A stretch of 64,000 bases of DNA from Yamadazyma tenuis (taxonomy: Eukaryota; Ascomycota; Pichiomycetes; Serinales; Debaryomycetaceae), in the NCBI RefSeq assembly GCF_029203305.1, contig NC_089466.1, forward strand, positions 62,001 to 126,000, in the 5' to 3' direction. Positions within the stretch are counted from its first letter, which is position 1, and the number at the start of each line of letters is the position of its first letter. Under the pieces are notes generated by a model, which saw only the letters and a program-made list of their open reading frames with translations, was not told the DNA's origin and did not search any database. The position numbers and the translations under genes were made by a program. Of the stretch, positions 1 through 8,939 are shown in pieces.

Positions 1-852
1 GCCAGAGCGTCTGGGTTTGCACTTTTTGGAATGTTGATTATCGTGGTGTTGGTTGCGGTCAGAGGCCCTTTCGCTGACAAATCTTTAAGACAACCGCTTT
101 CAACTGCCGAATGGACGGTAAATTATAACATTTTCCAGGGAATTTCTGTGATTTCCTTTGCCTTGGTGTGTCACCATAATACCACCTTCATTTACAATTC
201 GTTGAAAACCAAGGTCAAGCAGAGATTCGATATGCTTACCCATGTGGTATGCATAATATCAATGATATGTTGTCTTTTAATGGCTGTAAACGGACTTGTC
301 AATTTTGGTGGAAAAACTAAAGGTAATATTTTGAATAACTTCAAAAGCAACGATAATTGGATCAATGTTGCTAGGTTCTGCTTTGGATTGAACATGCTCA
401 CAACCTTCCCACTAGAGATATTCGTGGTTCGAGATGTCATGAGAGACATTGTTTACTTCTCATTGCACAGTAACGGTGACGAAAGCGGAAGCTCTCATTT
501 CGAGTTGAGCTCAAAACAGCACTTTTTCATCACCACTTTTCTTGTGTTCACAAGTATGAGTGTAGCCTTGTTCACTTGTAACTTAGGAATTATCCTCGAG
601 CTTATAGGAGCCACTTCGGCCTCTCTAATGGCATATATAATTCCTCCAATGTGTTACTTGAAACTCAGCTGGGAACAAATAGACTACAAGAGCTTGAATA
701 ACACCGAGAAAAGGCAATTTCATTTATCGAAAACGTTGCCGTCTGTGGCATGCACCATATTTGGACTCTTGGTGATGGTTATCAGCTCGTTCATGAGTAT
801 ACGAACAAGCTTAAAAAGCTCTGGCGAGTCAGACCACTGTGTATCAGATTAG
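1..852 (+). CDS. Vacuolar amino-acid transporter, AVT5/6/7-like (5' truncated by window edge)
   Basis: The reading frame is open from base 1, so this is the C-terminal 283 codons of a longer protein whose start lies outside the window. The first ATG in view (base 31) falls inside a hydrophobic stretch and is not the true start. The segment has several membrane helices. It also has signatures of the SLC38/AVT amino-acid/auxin permease family: the segment VCHHNTTFIYNSL, then NILNNF, then RFCFGLNMLTTFPLE followed by VVRDVM. In yeast this subfamily moves neutral or acidic amino acids across the vacuolar membrane. Which of AVT5, AVT6 or AVT7 it corresponds to cannot be told from this fragment. It converges on TOF1 with only 22 bp between the stop codons. 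Confidence 0.85.
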   Translation, partial: ARASGFALFGMLIIVVLVAVRGPFADKSLRQPLSTAEWTVNYNIFQGISVISFALVCHHNTTFIYNSLKTKVKQRFDMLTHVVCIISMICCLLMAVNGLVNFGGKTKGNILNNFKSNDNWINVARFCFGLNMLTTFPLEIFVVRDVMRDIVYFSLHSNGDESGSSHFELSSKQHFFITTFLVFTSMSVALFTCNLGIILELIGATSASLMAYIIPPMCYLKLSWEQIDYKSLNNTEKRQFHLSKTLPSVACTIFGLLVMVISSFMSIRTSLKSSGESDHCVSD

Positions 853-874
853 TTTTGTACATTAGCATATAGAT

Positions 875-3800
875 TTATTCATCGTCGTCATCGTCATCAT
901 CCAACACTATCTTTCTCTTACGCAAGGAAACGTCCCCAGATGCACTTACAAAGCTGACATTTTCATCGTCACTTTCGTTGTCACTGAACACCATTGGTCT
1001 CTTTCTTGGATTTACTTGGGTACCTGTTGGAGTTTCGTTTTCCTTATTTTCATCTCTTGTTAGACTTTCATCGACATCATTGGTGAGAGTTTCTTCATCA
1101 GAGGACAAGTCTGATTCAGAACTGTACAGTAACCTGGTGGAGTTGTTGACATTATTCTCATCATCGTTAGAGAATTGGGTTTGGGTTTGGGTTTGTGTTT
1201 GGGTGTCAGAAAAGGACCCAAAAAGATCCTGCGACTGTTGGTGTTGAGAAGCACGAAGATTGTCAGTGGCATTTGCAACGGCTTTGTTAACTGAAGTTTC
1301 AAGATCTTTATCGGTATCAGTGGCGAGGATCTTCCATACTTTCTTGAAATCTTCCAATTGGGTGGAATTTACTATACCTCCGGACTCCAGCAATAACCGC
1401 CGCAACTTCTCTTCTCTGGCGAAAAACTCTTCATCCTTTTCTTCATCACTATCATCATCAGAATCGTTGATGAATTCTGCTGACTTGGTAAAGTGCTGAG
1501 GAAGTGCAACGGGCTGTCTGGGTCTTGATCCACGAGGTCCAGTCTCCTTTGGAGCTCTTGAACTCTTCTTGGGTGGCTTATTCGCCTTTTCCTTTCTCTT
1601 CTTTCTTGCGACACCAAGCTGTCCATGTCCAACACTGGATATAGAGGCTTCGAGACGGTCTAACTGATCGAGTTCTTCCATGTAATGGGACTTTTCTTGA
1701 TTTCCAGCGGTCTCGAAAGCAATTGATTCATCTTCAGGGTCATACCCTCTATAGTTAATGTCATAATCATCATCGTAGCCGTAAGAATCTTTGGTGATCA
1801 AAAAGAAGAAGGCATCCTTTCCATCTTCAAAGTTCACCGGTTGAGCAGCAATGTACTTCTTGATGAACTCCAAGAATTCAACTAATTTGGCAGAAGTAAC
1901 AGAACCTGGGATTTCACAATTCTCTTCAAGGATGTCTGGAAGATCAAACTTAACTAATGTCAAAAGGCATCGGATTTGGGGATTATTGATAAGCAATCTT
2001 CTGAACTTATCGGGAGCTTGCAAGGATATGGCCCTAGCGTCTTCGGTAGATCCGCTAGCAACGTCTAATAGACGTTTTTGAATTATGGCATCGAGAGCTG
2101 AAATCAACCAAGCAATGAAAGCTTCCTTTTCTTCCAAGTACAATGCAGTAATCAAGATCTTTACCTTTTCTTCAAAAGAGAATTCACGTATAAAGTCAAT
2201 TTGTCTGGCAAGTTTAGGTTGAGACTTTGACTCGGAATATCTCAGTGTCAACTCGCCAGTGGTTAAAAATGTTTTGATCTCATGCTCCTCAAATCTGGGG
2301 AATAAGATTTCTATAGGATTGGGAAATCTTGCAAATGCAACCTTGAACTTCTTCATGAAATAAACAATAAATTCATCCACATGATTTCTCATGCTTGAAG
2401 ACCTAGGAAGGTATGAGCGTAACCGATGAAGCACATACATGAAGTCAAGCCGATAAAGGGCTGAGTGATCTTTCTTCACCACGAAAAGCCTATGGAAATA
2501 GGACAAACATCTTTTTATTTCTTCATGGGTCAATTCTTCATATTCGGCCAAGTAATCAATGTATGAGGTGACAGTCGCAGTGTGGAAGAATCTGATTTCT
2601 GTTTTAGCAAGATCTAGCTCTCTTTCAATCTTTTCTTCCTTTGCTCTTTCTTCATCAGCCTCTTCGTCTTCACTATAGCCCATACCTCTCTCTTCCAACC
2701 TATGCAATATTCTTCCGTCCATATCATTGGCACCCTCACCTCTCCTTTTGACCTTCCTTCTTCTCTTTTGAATGTAAAGTTTGACATTTTCTTTCGTGAA
2801 TGATTCGAATGATTTCAAAAGAATATGAACAATATGGATGCAGGTCTTCAAATATTCAGGTGAATGCTTAGATGCAGATTGAGGAAGCTGTACAAGAACA
2901 TTAAGAAAATCATTTGAAGTAAACAAGTTTCTTATTATACCTTCGCCTAGTTCTTTATCGAGCTCCTCTTGAGATTCTTCTTCATCGGCCTCAACTTCTT
3001 TAGGCTTTGAGATGAAAAGAGTATGAGAAATAAGAAGAAGCTCTAAGAATGCAATCATAGCCACATGAACAGAACTCCACTCCTTGATGGTGTATGAATT
3101 TCTGAAGTAGTGAAGAATCAAAATGAAATTGGTTTGACTCAAGGCGGCTCTAATCGAACTAAAGTTAACCGAATCGTCATCATCAGTTAAGTTTTCCAAC
3201 ATTTTGGGATTGTCTTTCAACAACTGATTCCTCTCACGCTTGTACCGCAAAAACCATGCAAGTGTTAAGAAGTAGACTGCCCTCTCATAAGGATCTATAG
3301 TAATGAGATCATCAGCACTTGAAAACAAGCTACTGGTATTGGAAATAAGATTATTGAAACAGGCCCCAGCCAAAAATTGATTGATAAACTCCTTCAATAT
3401 GAGAATAGACCCGGTGTTCAAGTAGAGTCTTTCACCTCTGGTAAATTCGTCGGAGTCATACCTGAAAGATTTTGGTTTGGTCCATTTTTTGGATCTGTCG
3501 AGCTTATCCAAAGACAGATTAGCATTCAACAACGCTTCTTGACCAGAAATGACATACGATTGTTCATCTCCTTGAATGGACAACAAAGATCCAAATCTAC
3601 CATGTCTCGTAGACAAGTGCTGTTTTTGAGAGATCTTTCGTTTCGTTTCTTCTTTTAATAAATCAGTCAACTGAGATCCAGCAGCGCTTTCACTTGAAAC
3701 AGGAGCAGGATTCGTTTGCGGATGCTTATCAAGTTTCACTGGACTTATTATGTGTTCGACCTGGATGTTTTTGACTAGCAAATAAATACATTCAAGGCAA

Positions 3801-4771
3801 GCAGGCCCGAACATTTGTTTGTCAAAATCAGAACCCACTGAATTGGACATGGTAAGCAAAAACATCAACACCTTATTTCTCTTGAAGCAGTTGAGAACAG
3901 TACTCATTGAGATATCCTCTGTCGTCACGCCTGCCGGCATACTATCAAGACTCGCAAGGTCTTTAGTGGTTTTCATGGAAATAGATGACGTGATGGGAGC
4001 GATATACAAGATGTTTCTGATGAAAAATAGAACCAACCGCAAAATAGCATTGTCCTTGGGTTCTCTATCGGCCTTCTCTTTAGCCATTGTCGCCAATACC
4101 AACCTGATAACCGCTTTTAGGGTCTGACCCTTGTTGTAATGTAAGATGTGCCTTTTGTACACAAGTTGAGTCTTTCGAAGATTGGAGAACGACAACCGCT
4201 GGCTCTCACTGGACTCTGGCGTCAACTCGGTGGGCCACGTCAAAAGCACAAGTAGTTCCAAATTTGCAAGCATGATTTTCTCCATGGTTCGAGCGTTTTT
4301 GATGGGTTCACCTTTAGAGGCTTGGGAATCCCACTGACACAACATCACCGTCAAGTCATTTACAAGAAGCCCCGAATCAGCGCACGCGAGTGCCACATCG
4401 TAGGACTGACCACGTTCGTCAACTGATTTGATCCATCTTTTGATGTCTTTGAGACAGGCCAACGCGTCATGTCCGAGCTTATAAGGCTGTGGAACGTTAC
4501 TGGAGGTATAGTCGGGTCCACCCAAAGCCGATACCAACACGGAAACATGCGCCTTGAGAATCTTCTGGGTATGGTTCTCGTTGGGCTTGAGCACAGATGC
4601 CATTTCTCTCATTCTGTCTCGAGGAGCCTCGCTTTCATCGTCAGTATGAGAACCGGTTTCTCCAGCGCTATTTTCGTTTTCAGAGACGTCTGACACCACA
4701 AAACCGTTGAGTTCATCGAACTCGTCGGGACTATGGTACACGTCGTCAGATTCAGACTCGGATGCGCTCAT
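875..4771 (-). CDS. TOF1: Tof1, replication fork protection complex subunit (Timeless family)
   Basis: The 1298-residue protein matches the length and layout of fungal Tof1/Swi1. It has an acidic Ser/Asp-rich N-terminus (about 1-50), an alpha-helical Timeless domain (about 52-400), a charged KRRRKVKRRGEG patch near 640, and a long acidic Lys/Asp/Ser-rich tail ending in a run of Asp. Tof1 works with Csm3 and Mrc1 at replication forks in the nucleus, pausing forks at protein barriers and passing on the S-phase checkpoint signal; it also binds Top1. The tail carries a TQTQTQTQTQ stretch written by a (TTGGGT)n hexamer repeat near 1176-1205, so TQ sites suitable for Mec1/Tel1 are plentiful. The start at 4771 is chosen because MSASESESDD is the usual acidic beginning and lies downstream of an MCB/SCB-like promoter site. 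Confidence 0.93.
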   Translation of the reverse strand: MSASESESDDVYHSPDEFDELNGFVVSDVSENENSAGETGSHTDDESEAPRDRMREMASVLKPNENHTQKILKAHVSVLVSALGGPDYTSSNVPQPYKLGHDALACLKDIKRWIKSVDERGQSYDVALACADSGLLVNDLTVMLCQWDSQASKGEPIKNARTMEKIMLANLELLVLLTWPTELTPESSESQRLSFSNLRKTQLVYKRHILHYNKGQTLKAVIRLVLATMAKEKADREPKDNAILRLVLFFIRNILYIAPITSSISMKTTKDLASLDSMPAGVTTEDISMSTVLNCFKRNKVLMFLLTMSNSVGSDFDKQMFGPACLECIYLLVKNIQVEHIISPVKLDKHPQTNPAPVSSESAAGSQLTDLLKEETKRKISQKQHLSTRHGRFGSLLSIQGDEQSYVISGQEALLNANLSLDKLDRSKKWTKPKSFRYDSDEFTRGERLYLNTGSILILKEFINQFLAGACFNNLISNTSSLFSSADDLITIDPYERAVYFLTLAWFLRYKRERNQLLKDNPKMLENLTDDDDSVNFSSIRAALSQTNFILILHYFRNSYTIKEWSSVHVAMIAFLELLLISHTLFISKPKEVEADEEESQEELDKELGEGIIRNLFTSNDFLNVLVQLPQSASKHSPEYLKTCIHIVHILLKSFESFTKENVKLYIQKRRRKVKRRGEGANDMDGRILHRLEERGMGYSEDEEADEERAKEEKIERELDLAKTEIRFFHTATVTSYIDYLAEYEELTHEEIKRCLSYFHRLFVVKKDHSALYRLDFMYVLHRLRSYLPRSSSMRNHVDEFIVYFMKKFKVAFARFPNPIEILFPRFEEHEIKTFLTTGELTLRYSESKSQPKLARQIDFIREFSFEEKVKILITALYLEEKEAFIAWLISALDAIIQKRLLDVASGSTEDARAISLQAPDKFRRLLINNPQIRCLLTLVKFDLPDILEENCEIPGSVTSAKLVEFLEFIKKYIAAQPVNFEDGKDAFFFLITKDSYGYDDDYDINYRGYDPEDESIAFETAGNQEKSHYMEELDQLDRLEASISSVGHGQLGVARKKRKEKANKPPKKSSRAPKETGPRGSRPRQPVALPQHFTKSAEFINDSDDDSDEEKDEEFFAREEKLRRLLLESGGIVNSTQLEDFKKVWKILATDTDKDLETSVNKAVANATDNLRASQHQQSQDLFGSFSDTQTQTQTQTQFSNDDENNVNNSTRLLYSSESDLSSDEETLTNDVDESLTRDENKENETPTGTQVNPRKRPMVFSDNESDDENVSFVSASGDVSLRKRKIVLDDDDDDDE

Positions 4772-5296
4772 GGATCGTGTTTTCAGTGCTGGTGTATTGA
4801 ATGGAGGTTTTTCGCGAACGCGTCAAGTGTGCTGCGAAGCTGGAGAAAACTAGACTGCGGAGATGGAGAAAAGCGGTCGGCGAGTGCAGAGAAGAAGTCG
4901 CAGGCGAAATCCGAGGCTTTGGGATGATGGGTGCAACACATGACGGCAACAGCCAAACTCAAATACTGTGTCTTAAATCGTAGTTTTTATAGAATTGAAA
5001 TCTCGCAGAGGTCAGGGTCACGTGCCTTTGAATCCTCGAGTCACCAATGTCCTCGTTACACTATTGTCTCTAGCATCATAACCTTCGCACTTTGCTGCGA
5101 AAGCCCCAAACTTTTCAAATACCATTTCTCTATTCAACACGACCAATTCACATTAAAGAGATCTATCAGAAACACCGGCTATATTCGCTTAATTCACACT
5201 CGACAGGACCAGATAGTAATTAATCACCATTAAAACCGTGTTTCCCATTTGTTTTCACCCAAAAAATAATCTCGTTTTTGTTTCTCCACTCTTCAC
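4772..5296. other. Divergent intergenic region between TOF1 and Zn-cluster gene 1
   Basis: This 525-bp spacer holds only short frames without recognisable products. The TOF1 side has an MCB/SCB-like site (4811-4823). The other side is AT- and pyrimidine-rich just before the ATG at 5297, as in yeast promoters. No RNA gene is seen. Confidence 0.6.
4811..4823 (-). promoter_or_regulatory. MCB/SCB-like cell-cycle element upstream of TOF1
   Basis: The sequence TTCGCGAACGCGT combines the palindrome TTCGCGAA with ACGCGT, the MluI cell-cycle box bound by MBF. It lies about 40-50 bp upstream of the TOF1 ATG. G1/S induction of TOF1 would fit its replication role. The site is read from sequence; its use is inferred. 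Confidence 0.5.
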
Positions 5297-8200
5297 ATGG
5301 ATACTTCTTTGAAAAGAAGACACAGAATCCCCTCGTCGTGCTCGGTCTGCCGCAAGCGTAAGTCACGGTGTGACAGGGTTAAGCCTGTTTGTGGATCATG
5401 TCGGAAGAAGTCAATTGCCCATCTTTGCTATTATGAAAACGATGATGACTCAGATTCCACCAGAAAAGGGTCCAGAGACATGACAAATGTTGCTGTGATG
5501 GAGGTGCTGCCGGCGACATCGGTGGCACCACCCGCCGCCATGGTATCGGCGCCTGGTCTGGCCTTAGACCAGCCTCCGTCTGATGGCAGTCAGACGGGAG
5601 TGTTTAGTTACTACCCAGGCGGAATCCCTAGTACCGAATCGTTCGGCAGCACTAATAGCCAGATCGACTACTCGAGCAACCATGCCCTGATATCGGGGCT
5701 GGCCCTCCCGCAAGCCCCACCCGGCCTCGGGGTACCAGGCCCACCATCAGTTCATTCCACCACTGCTTCCTCGTTCCAGTACGAGGTTCCGTATCACCAC
5801 ATCGCTCCACCACCAACTGGTCCTCCGGCCCCTAATAACATTCCTATAATGTCACACCAGTCCATTCCTTCTATCAACTACTACGATGACGGCGAAGGCT
5901 TCCGTCCTCAGGATCCTAAAAATGTCCAACTCCCTCCCATAAAAAACTCGAACGACAGGCTGATGGTGGTATCGATTGGCCCAAACTCACAGTTACGGAT
6001 AGACCCCAACGATGAGATCGAGGCGTTCTTCGACAACGCTAGCTTCCCGTTACTGCTTGAAGGTCCATACTTGCAGAACCATGGGTTTTTGACGTATGTG
6101 GGGCTAACAAAGAGTGACCGGTTCGTCAAGTTTTTTAGGAAGTTTGCTGTCGAATTGCTCAAAAAGGGTGAAATTGCCCAGTTTATACCCAAAAAGAAGC
6201 GAAAAAAGACCAGTAACGAGTCTTCTCCCCAAAACAAACGGTACCGTTCTTCCCAGCACTCGACTCCAGGTGGTGGACCCAAGTCGGGCATGAGCCAGGA
6301 TTTGACATCGATGGATGTTTCACCCAGGTCCGAAAAATTCAGTCCCAGAGATACGAAGAGAACCCCCAAAGAGGACATTGCTTCGCCTGCTATGCTCGAT
6401 GACGATCGTCTTGATGTTGAGATTGAGCCGAATAGGTTATTGACAAACGAGCACAATGGCCGTGTGGGAGACGATTCTAATGGAGTGCTCAGAAGAGCTC
6501 CAGGAAATGGAGACACAAAAAATGGCCATGGAGAAGAAGAAAAGTCTGAGAAAAAAGCCGTGGCCAAAAAAGACAGTACTGAAGAACAAGAGGAAGGGGA
6601 AGGGGAAGGGGAAGAAGAAGAAGAAGAGGAAGGGGAAGAAGAAGAGGAAGAGGGTGAAGAAGAGGATATTTTGGTGATTACCAGAATCAACATTGCTAAG
6701 GACGAAAAGGATAATATGGAGAAGAAGAAGAAGGAAATACCATTGTCGATTTTACCAGGGCTTAAGGCGTTGTACCTGGGTAGAAATTCCCGTAAGGAGT
6801 ACTACAAGATCGTTGAGAAAGCGTTGGTGAGCGTGTTTCCTTCTAAATTTACAGTGATCCATCTTTTTGACCGGTTCATGAAGTGGGTGTATCCCTTTAT
6901 TCCCATTGTGAATCAGGATATGGTGATGAAAGATTTCTATTCGGTTACAGACCAGTTTCTTGAACTGGAAGATGGACGGCATACCTCCTTCAATATCAAG
7001 AGTGACAAGCACTTGAATATACTTGGGATAATGTTAGTCACATTACGCCTTGGATACTTAAGTTTGATCCATAATCATCGGATTCACAACCAGTATTCGG
7101 AACTTGAAATTTCTATTGTGGAGGAGTGCAAAAGTGTATCTTTCCAGACATTTGCCGATGTGGTAAACTTGTGTATTCCGGATGAGCACACTTCACTGAT
7201 AAGTACATTCCGAATGGTACAACTATTGTCGTTGGTGTACTTTTACCGTCAGGTCGCTCCCAATGATTGTCATGGAGTAGGAGCTGCCGATTCCCAGATT
7301 CTATTTGGTACTACTGTCAGACATGCCTTATCAATAGGTTTAAACAGGGATCCTCTCAAGTTTTTTGAACACGAAACCATTAACAAGAATAAGGAGTTGA
7401 TTGAATGTTGGAGAAGTATGTGGCATTATTTGGCGGTCACCGATGCGGCTACCTCGATGCACCGGTCTTCAATTTTGAGCATTTATGACGCTGAAGTTTC
7501 GGATGTTGCTTTCCCCAACTACATGCACAGTGGTACGGAGCTTGAAGAAACCTTCAGAACCATAAACAAGATCTCCAAGTCTTACAGGAAAATCTGCAAA
7601 ATATTGAGCAACTTCCAAAAAAAACCAAGGATTATTGATATACTAGCAGAGACAAATATTTTGGAACACATTTTCCTTGAATTCTTCGGTAAAGATTTCT
7701 TCAAAGATTACATCTGTAAATCTGCCAGAGAATCCACTTTCCAAACCGGTAGCAAGGAACACGAAGAATCGTATTTGAAGATCGTCAAGTATTTGACATT
7801 TATTCTGTTGAGAGCCAACTTGTCATCCGTTTACTACGTAATTGCCTTGAACTACGAGAGGAAATACAACGACGACAAAACCACGAGTATAAGCTCGGGA
7901 GTCGAGCTTTTCAAAATACATTTTAAAAGCGTGGTGCAATTGGTGTATATCATGTCTTATGTTTTCGACAATTCGGTCGAGCTTTTCGGCAAGAACTACG
8001 ACTATGTGTTGACTGCGGCAAACGAACGATATATGATCAAAACCCACAGTTTCTTGACGTCATTCTTTATCAGGTTGATCCACCAGAAGCAACTCTTGAC
8101 GTTTAAGACGTTTGAACCCGATCTGGCAGAACGGCTTCAAGCAATCAACCAGCTCTTCAATTTGATACTTGTGGAAGCTGAGTTATTCGTGGGGAACTTC

Positions 8201-8740
8201 CGTCTATTGAGTCTACGGTACGTCAATTCGTACAAAATCTACGTGTTGACTTACTACGTACTCAAACAGTGCATGCAAAATGCCGAAGTATTCTTTGCGT
8301 ACGCTTTGAGTGATGTGTCGACCATTTTGGACACCACCAACATGCTTCAATATTTTTCTGCTAGCGAAATCAAGTACTTGTGCAAGCTATGTGAGGAATT
8401 CAGGTTTGCCAAAGACAATCAGCACAGACAGAGACGTGCTAATGAGATGTTCAATATGAACTTTCAACATGGCGGAACCTTTGAGGACGAAGACTTAAAA
8501 GACAAACCCACTGAAGAAGAAGCCATCAGCCCCAGTGACAACAGAGGAGGCGATGTAAATGGAATGGAGAAGGACGTATCTAGTGTGTTAAGGGGTCAGA
8601 CGGATACTCCTATGGGAGGTCTTGACCTGGTCCTTCTGCTGATGAACTTTGGAAGTTTCAGCGACGCGAACTTCAAAAGCGACGACTTTATGAAGTTTTT
8701 CGAACTCTATGGTGACCCCAGCAATCCGCATTTGGAGTGA
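5297..8740 (+). CDS. Zn2Cys6 transcription factor, Hap1-like DNA-binding domain (tandem copy 1)
   Basis: The 1147-residue protein starts with a binuclear zinc cluster: Cys 15, 18, 25, 32, 35 and 44 (CX2CX6CX6CX2CX8C). The context RRHRIPSSCSVCRKRK and AHLCYYE resembles the Hap1 DNA-binding domain. A Pro-rich linker follows, then a basic KKKRKKTS patch near 300 (a likely nuclear signal), a strongly Glu-rich tract around 430-458 (bases about 6585-6665), and an alpha-helical fungal regulator middle region (about 500-1050). The next gene downstream encodes a paralog in the same orientation, so the pair looks like an old tandem duplication. The Hap1 likeness covers mainly the DNA-binding end, so no target pathway is assigned. 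Confidence 0.85.
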   Translation: MDTSLKRRHRIPSSCSVCRKRKSRCDRVKPVCGSCRKKSIAHLCYYENDDDSDSTRKGSRDMTNVAVMEVLPATSVAPPAAMVSAPGLALDQPPSDGSQTGVFSYYPGGIPSTESFGSTNSQIDYSSNHALISGLALPQAPPGLGVPGPPSVHSTTASSFQYEVPYHHIAPPPTGPPAPNNIPIMSHQSIPSINYYDDGEGFRPQDPKNVQLPPIKNSNDRLMVVSIGPNSQLRIDPNDEIEAFFDNASFPLLLEGPYLQNHGFLTYVGLTKSDRFVKFFRKFAVELLKKGEIAQFIPKKKRKKTSNESSPQNKRYRSSQHSTPGGGPKSGMSQDLTSMDVSPRSEKFSPRDTKRTPKEDIASPAMLDDDRLDVEIEPNRLLTNEHNGRVGDDSNGVLRRAPGNGDTKNGHGEEEKSEKKAVAKKDSTEEQEEGEGEGEEEEEEEGEEEEEEGEEEDILVITRINIAKDEKDNMEKKKKEIPLSILPGLKALYLGRNSRKEYYKIVEKALVSVFPSKFTVIHLFDRFMKWVYPFIPIVNQDMVMKDFYSVTDQFLELEDGRHTSFNIKSDKHLNILGIMLVTLRLGYLSLIHNHRIHNQYSELEISIVEECKSVSFQTFADVVNLCIPDEHTSLISTFRMVQLLSLVYFYRQVAPNDCHGVGAADSQILFGTTVRHALSIGLNRDPLKFFEHETINKNKELIECWRSMWHYLAVTDAATSMHRSSILSIYDAEVSDVAFPNYMHSGTELEETFRTINKISKSYRKICKILSNFQKKPRIIDILAETNILEHIFLEFFGKDFFKDYICKSARESTFQTGSKEHEESYLKIVKYLTFILLRANLSSVYYVIALNYERKYNDDKTTSISSGVELFKIHFKSVVQLVYIMSYVFDNSVELFGKNYDYVLTAANERYMIKTHSFLTSFFIRLIHQKQLLTFKTFEPDLAERLQAINQLFNLILVEAELFVGNFRLLSLRYVNSYKIYVLTYYVLKQCMQNAEVFFAYALSDVSTILDTTNMLQYFSASEIKYLCKLCEEFRFAKDNQHRQRRANEMFNMNFQHGGTFEDEDLKDKPTEEEAISPSDNRGGDVNGMEKDVSSVLRGQTDTPMGGLDLVLLLMNFGSFSDANFKSDDFMKFFELYGDPSNPHLE

Positions 8741-8939
8741 GCGGGCCTCGGCCTATGAGTTTTCTAATACACGTATAACCCCAACTCTCATCTAATGGTA
8801 TATTCGATAATGTATGCAGGATCATTTCTAAATTCGTCCTAAAAGTGCGTAAGTCAGACAAACAAATTAAATCCGCTATTCACGTTCTACTAGCACTGGT
8901 ATTTATACTCTCTACACCCCTATACACCAGAACGACGAC

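Noticed and set aside
1176..1205. TTGGGT hexamer run that looks telomere-like
   Set aside because: It is inside the TOF1 coding region and writes a Thr-Gln repeat; it is not a telomere remnant.
5908..6693. 261-codon Ser-rich minus-strand frame
   Set aside because: Antisense shadow of the Glu-rich tract of the zinc-cluster gene.
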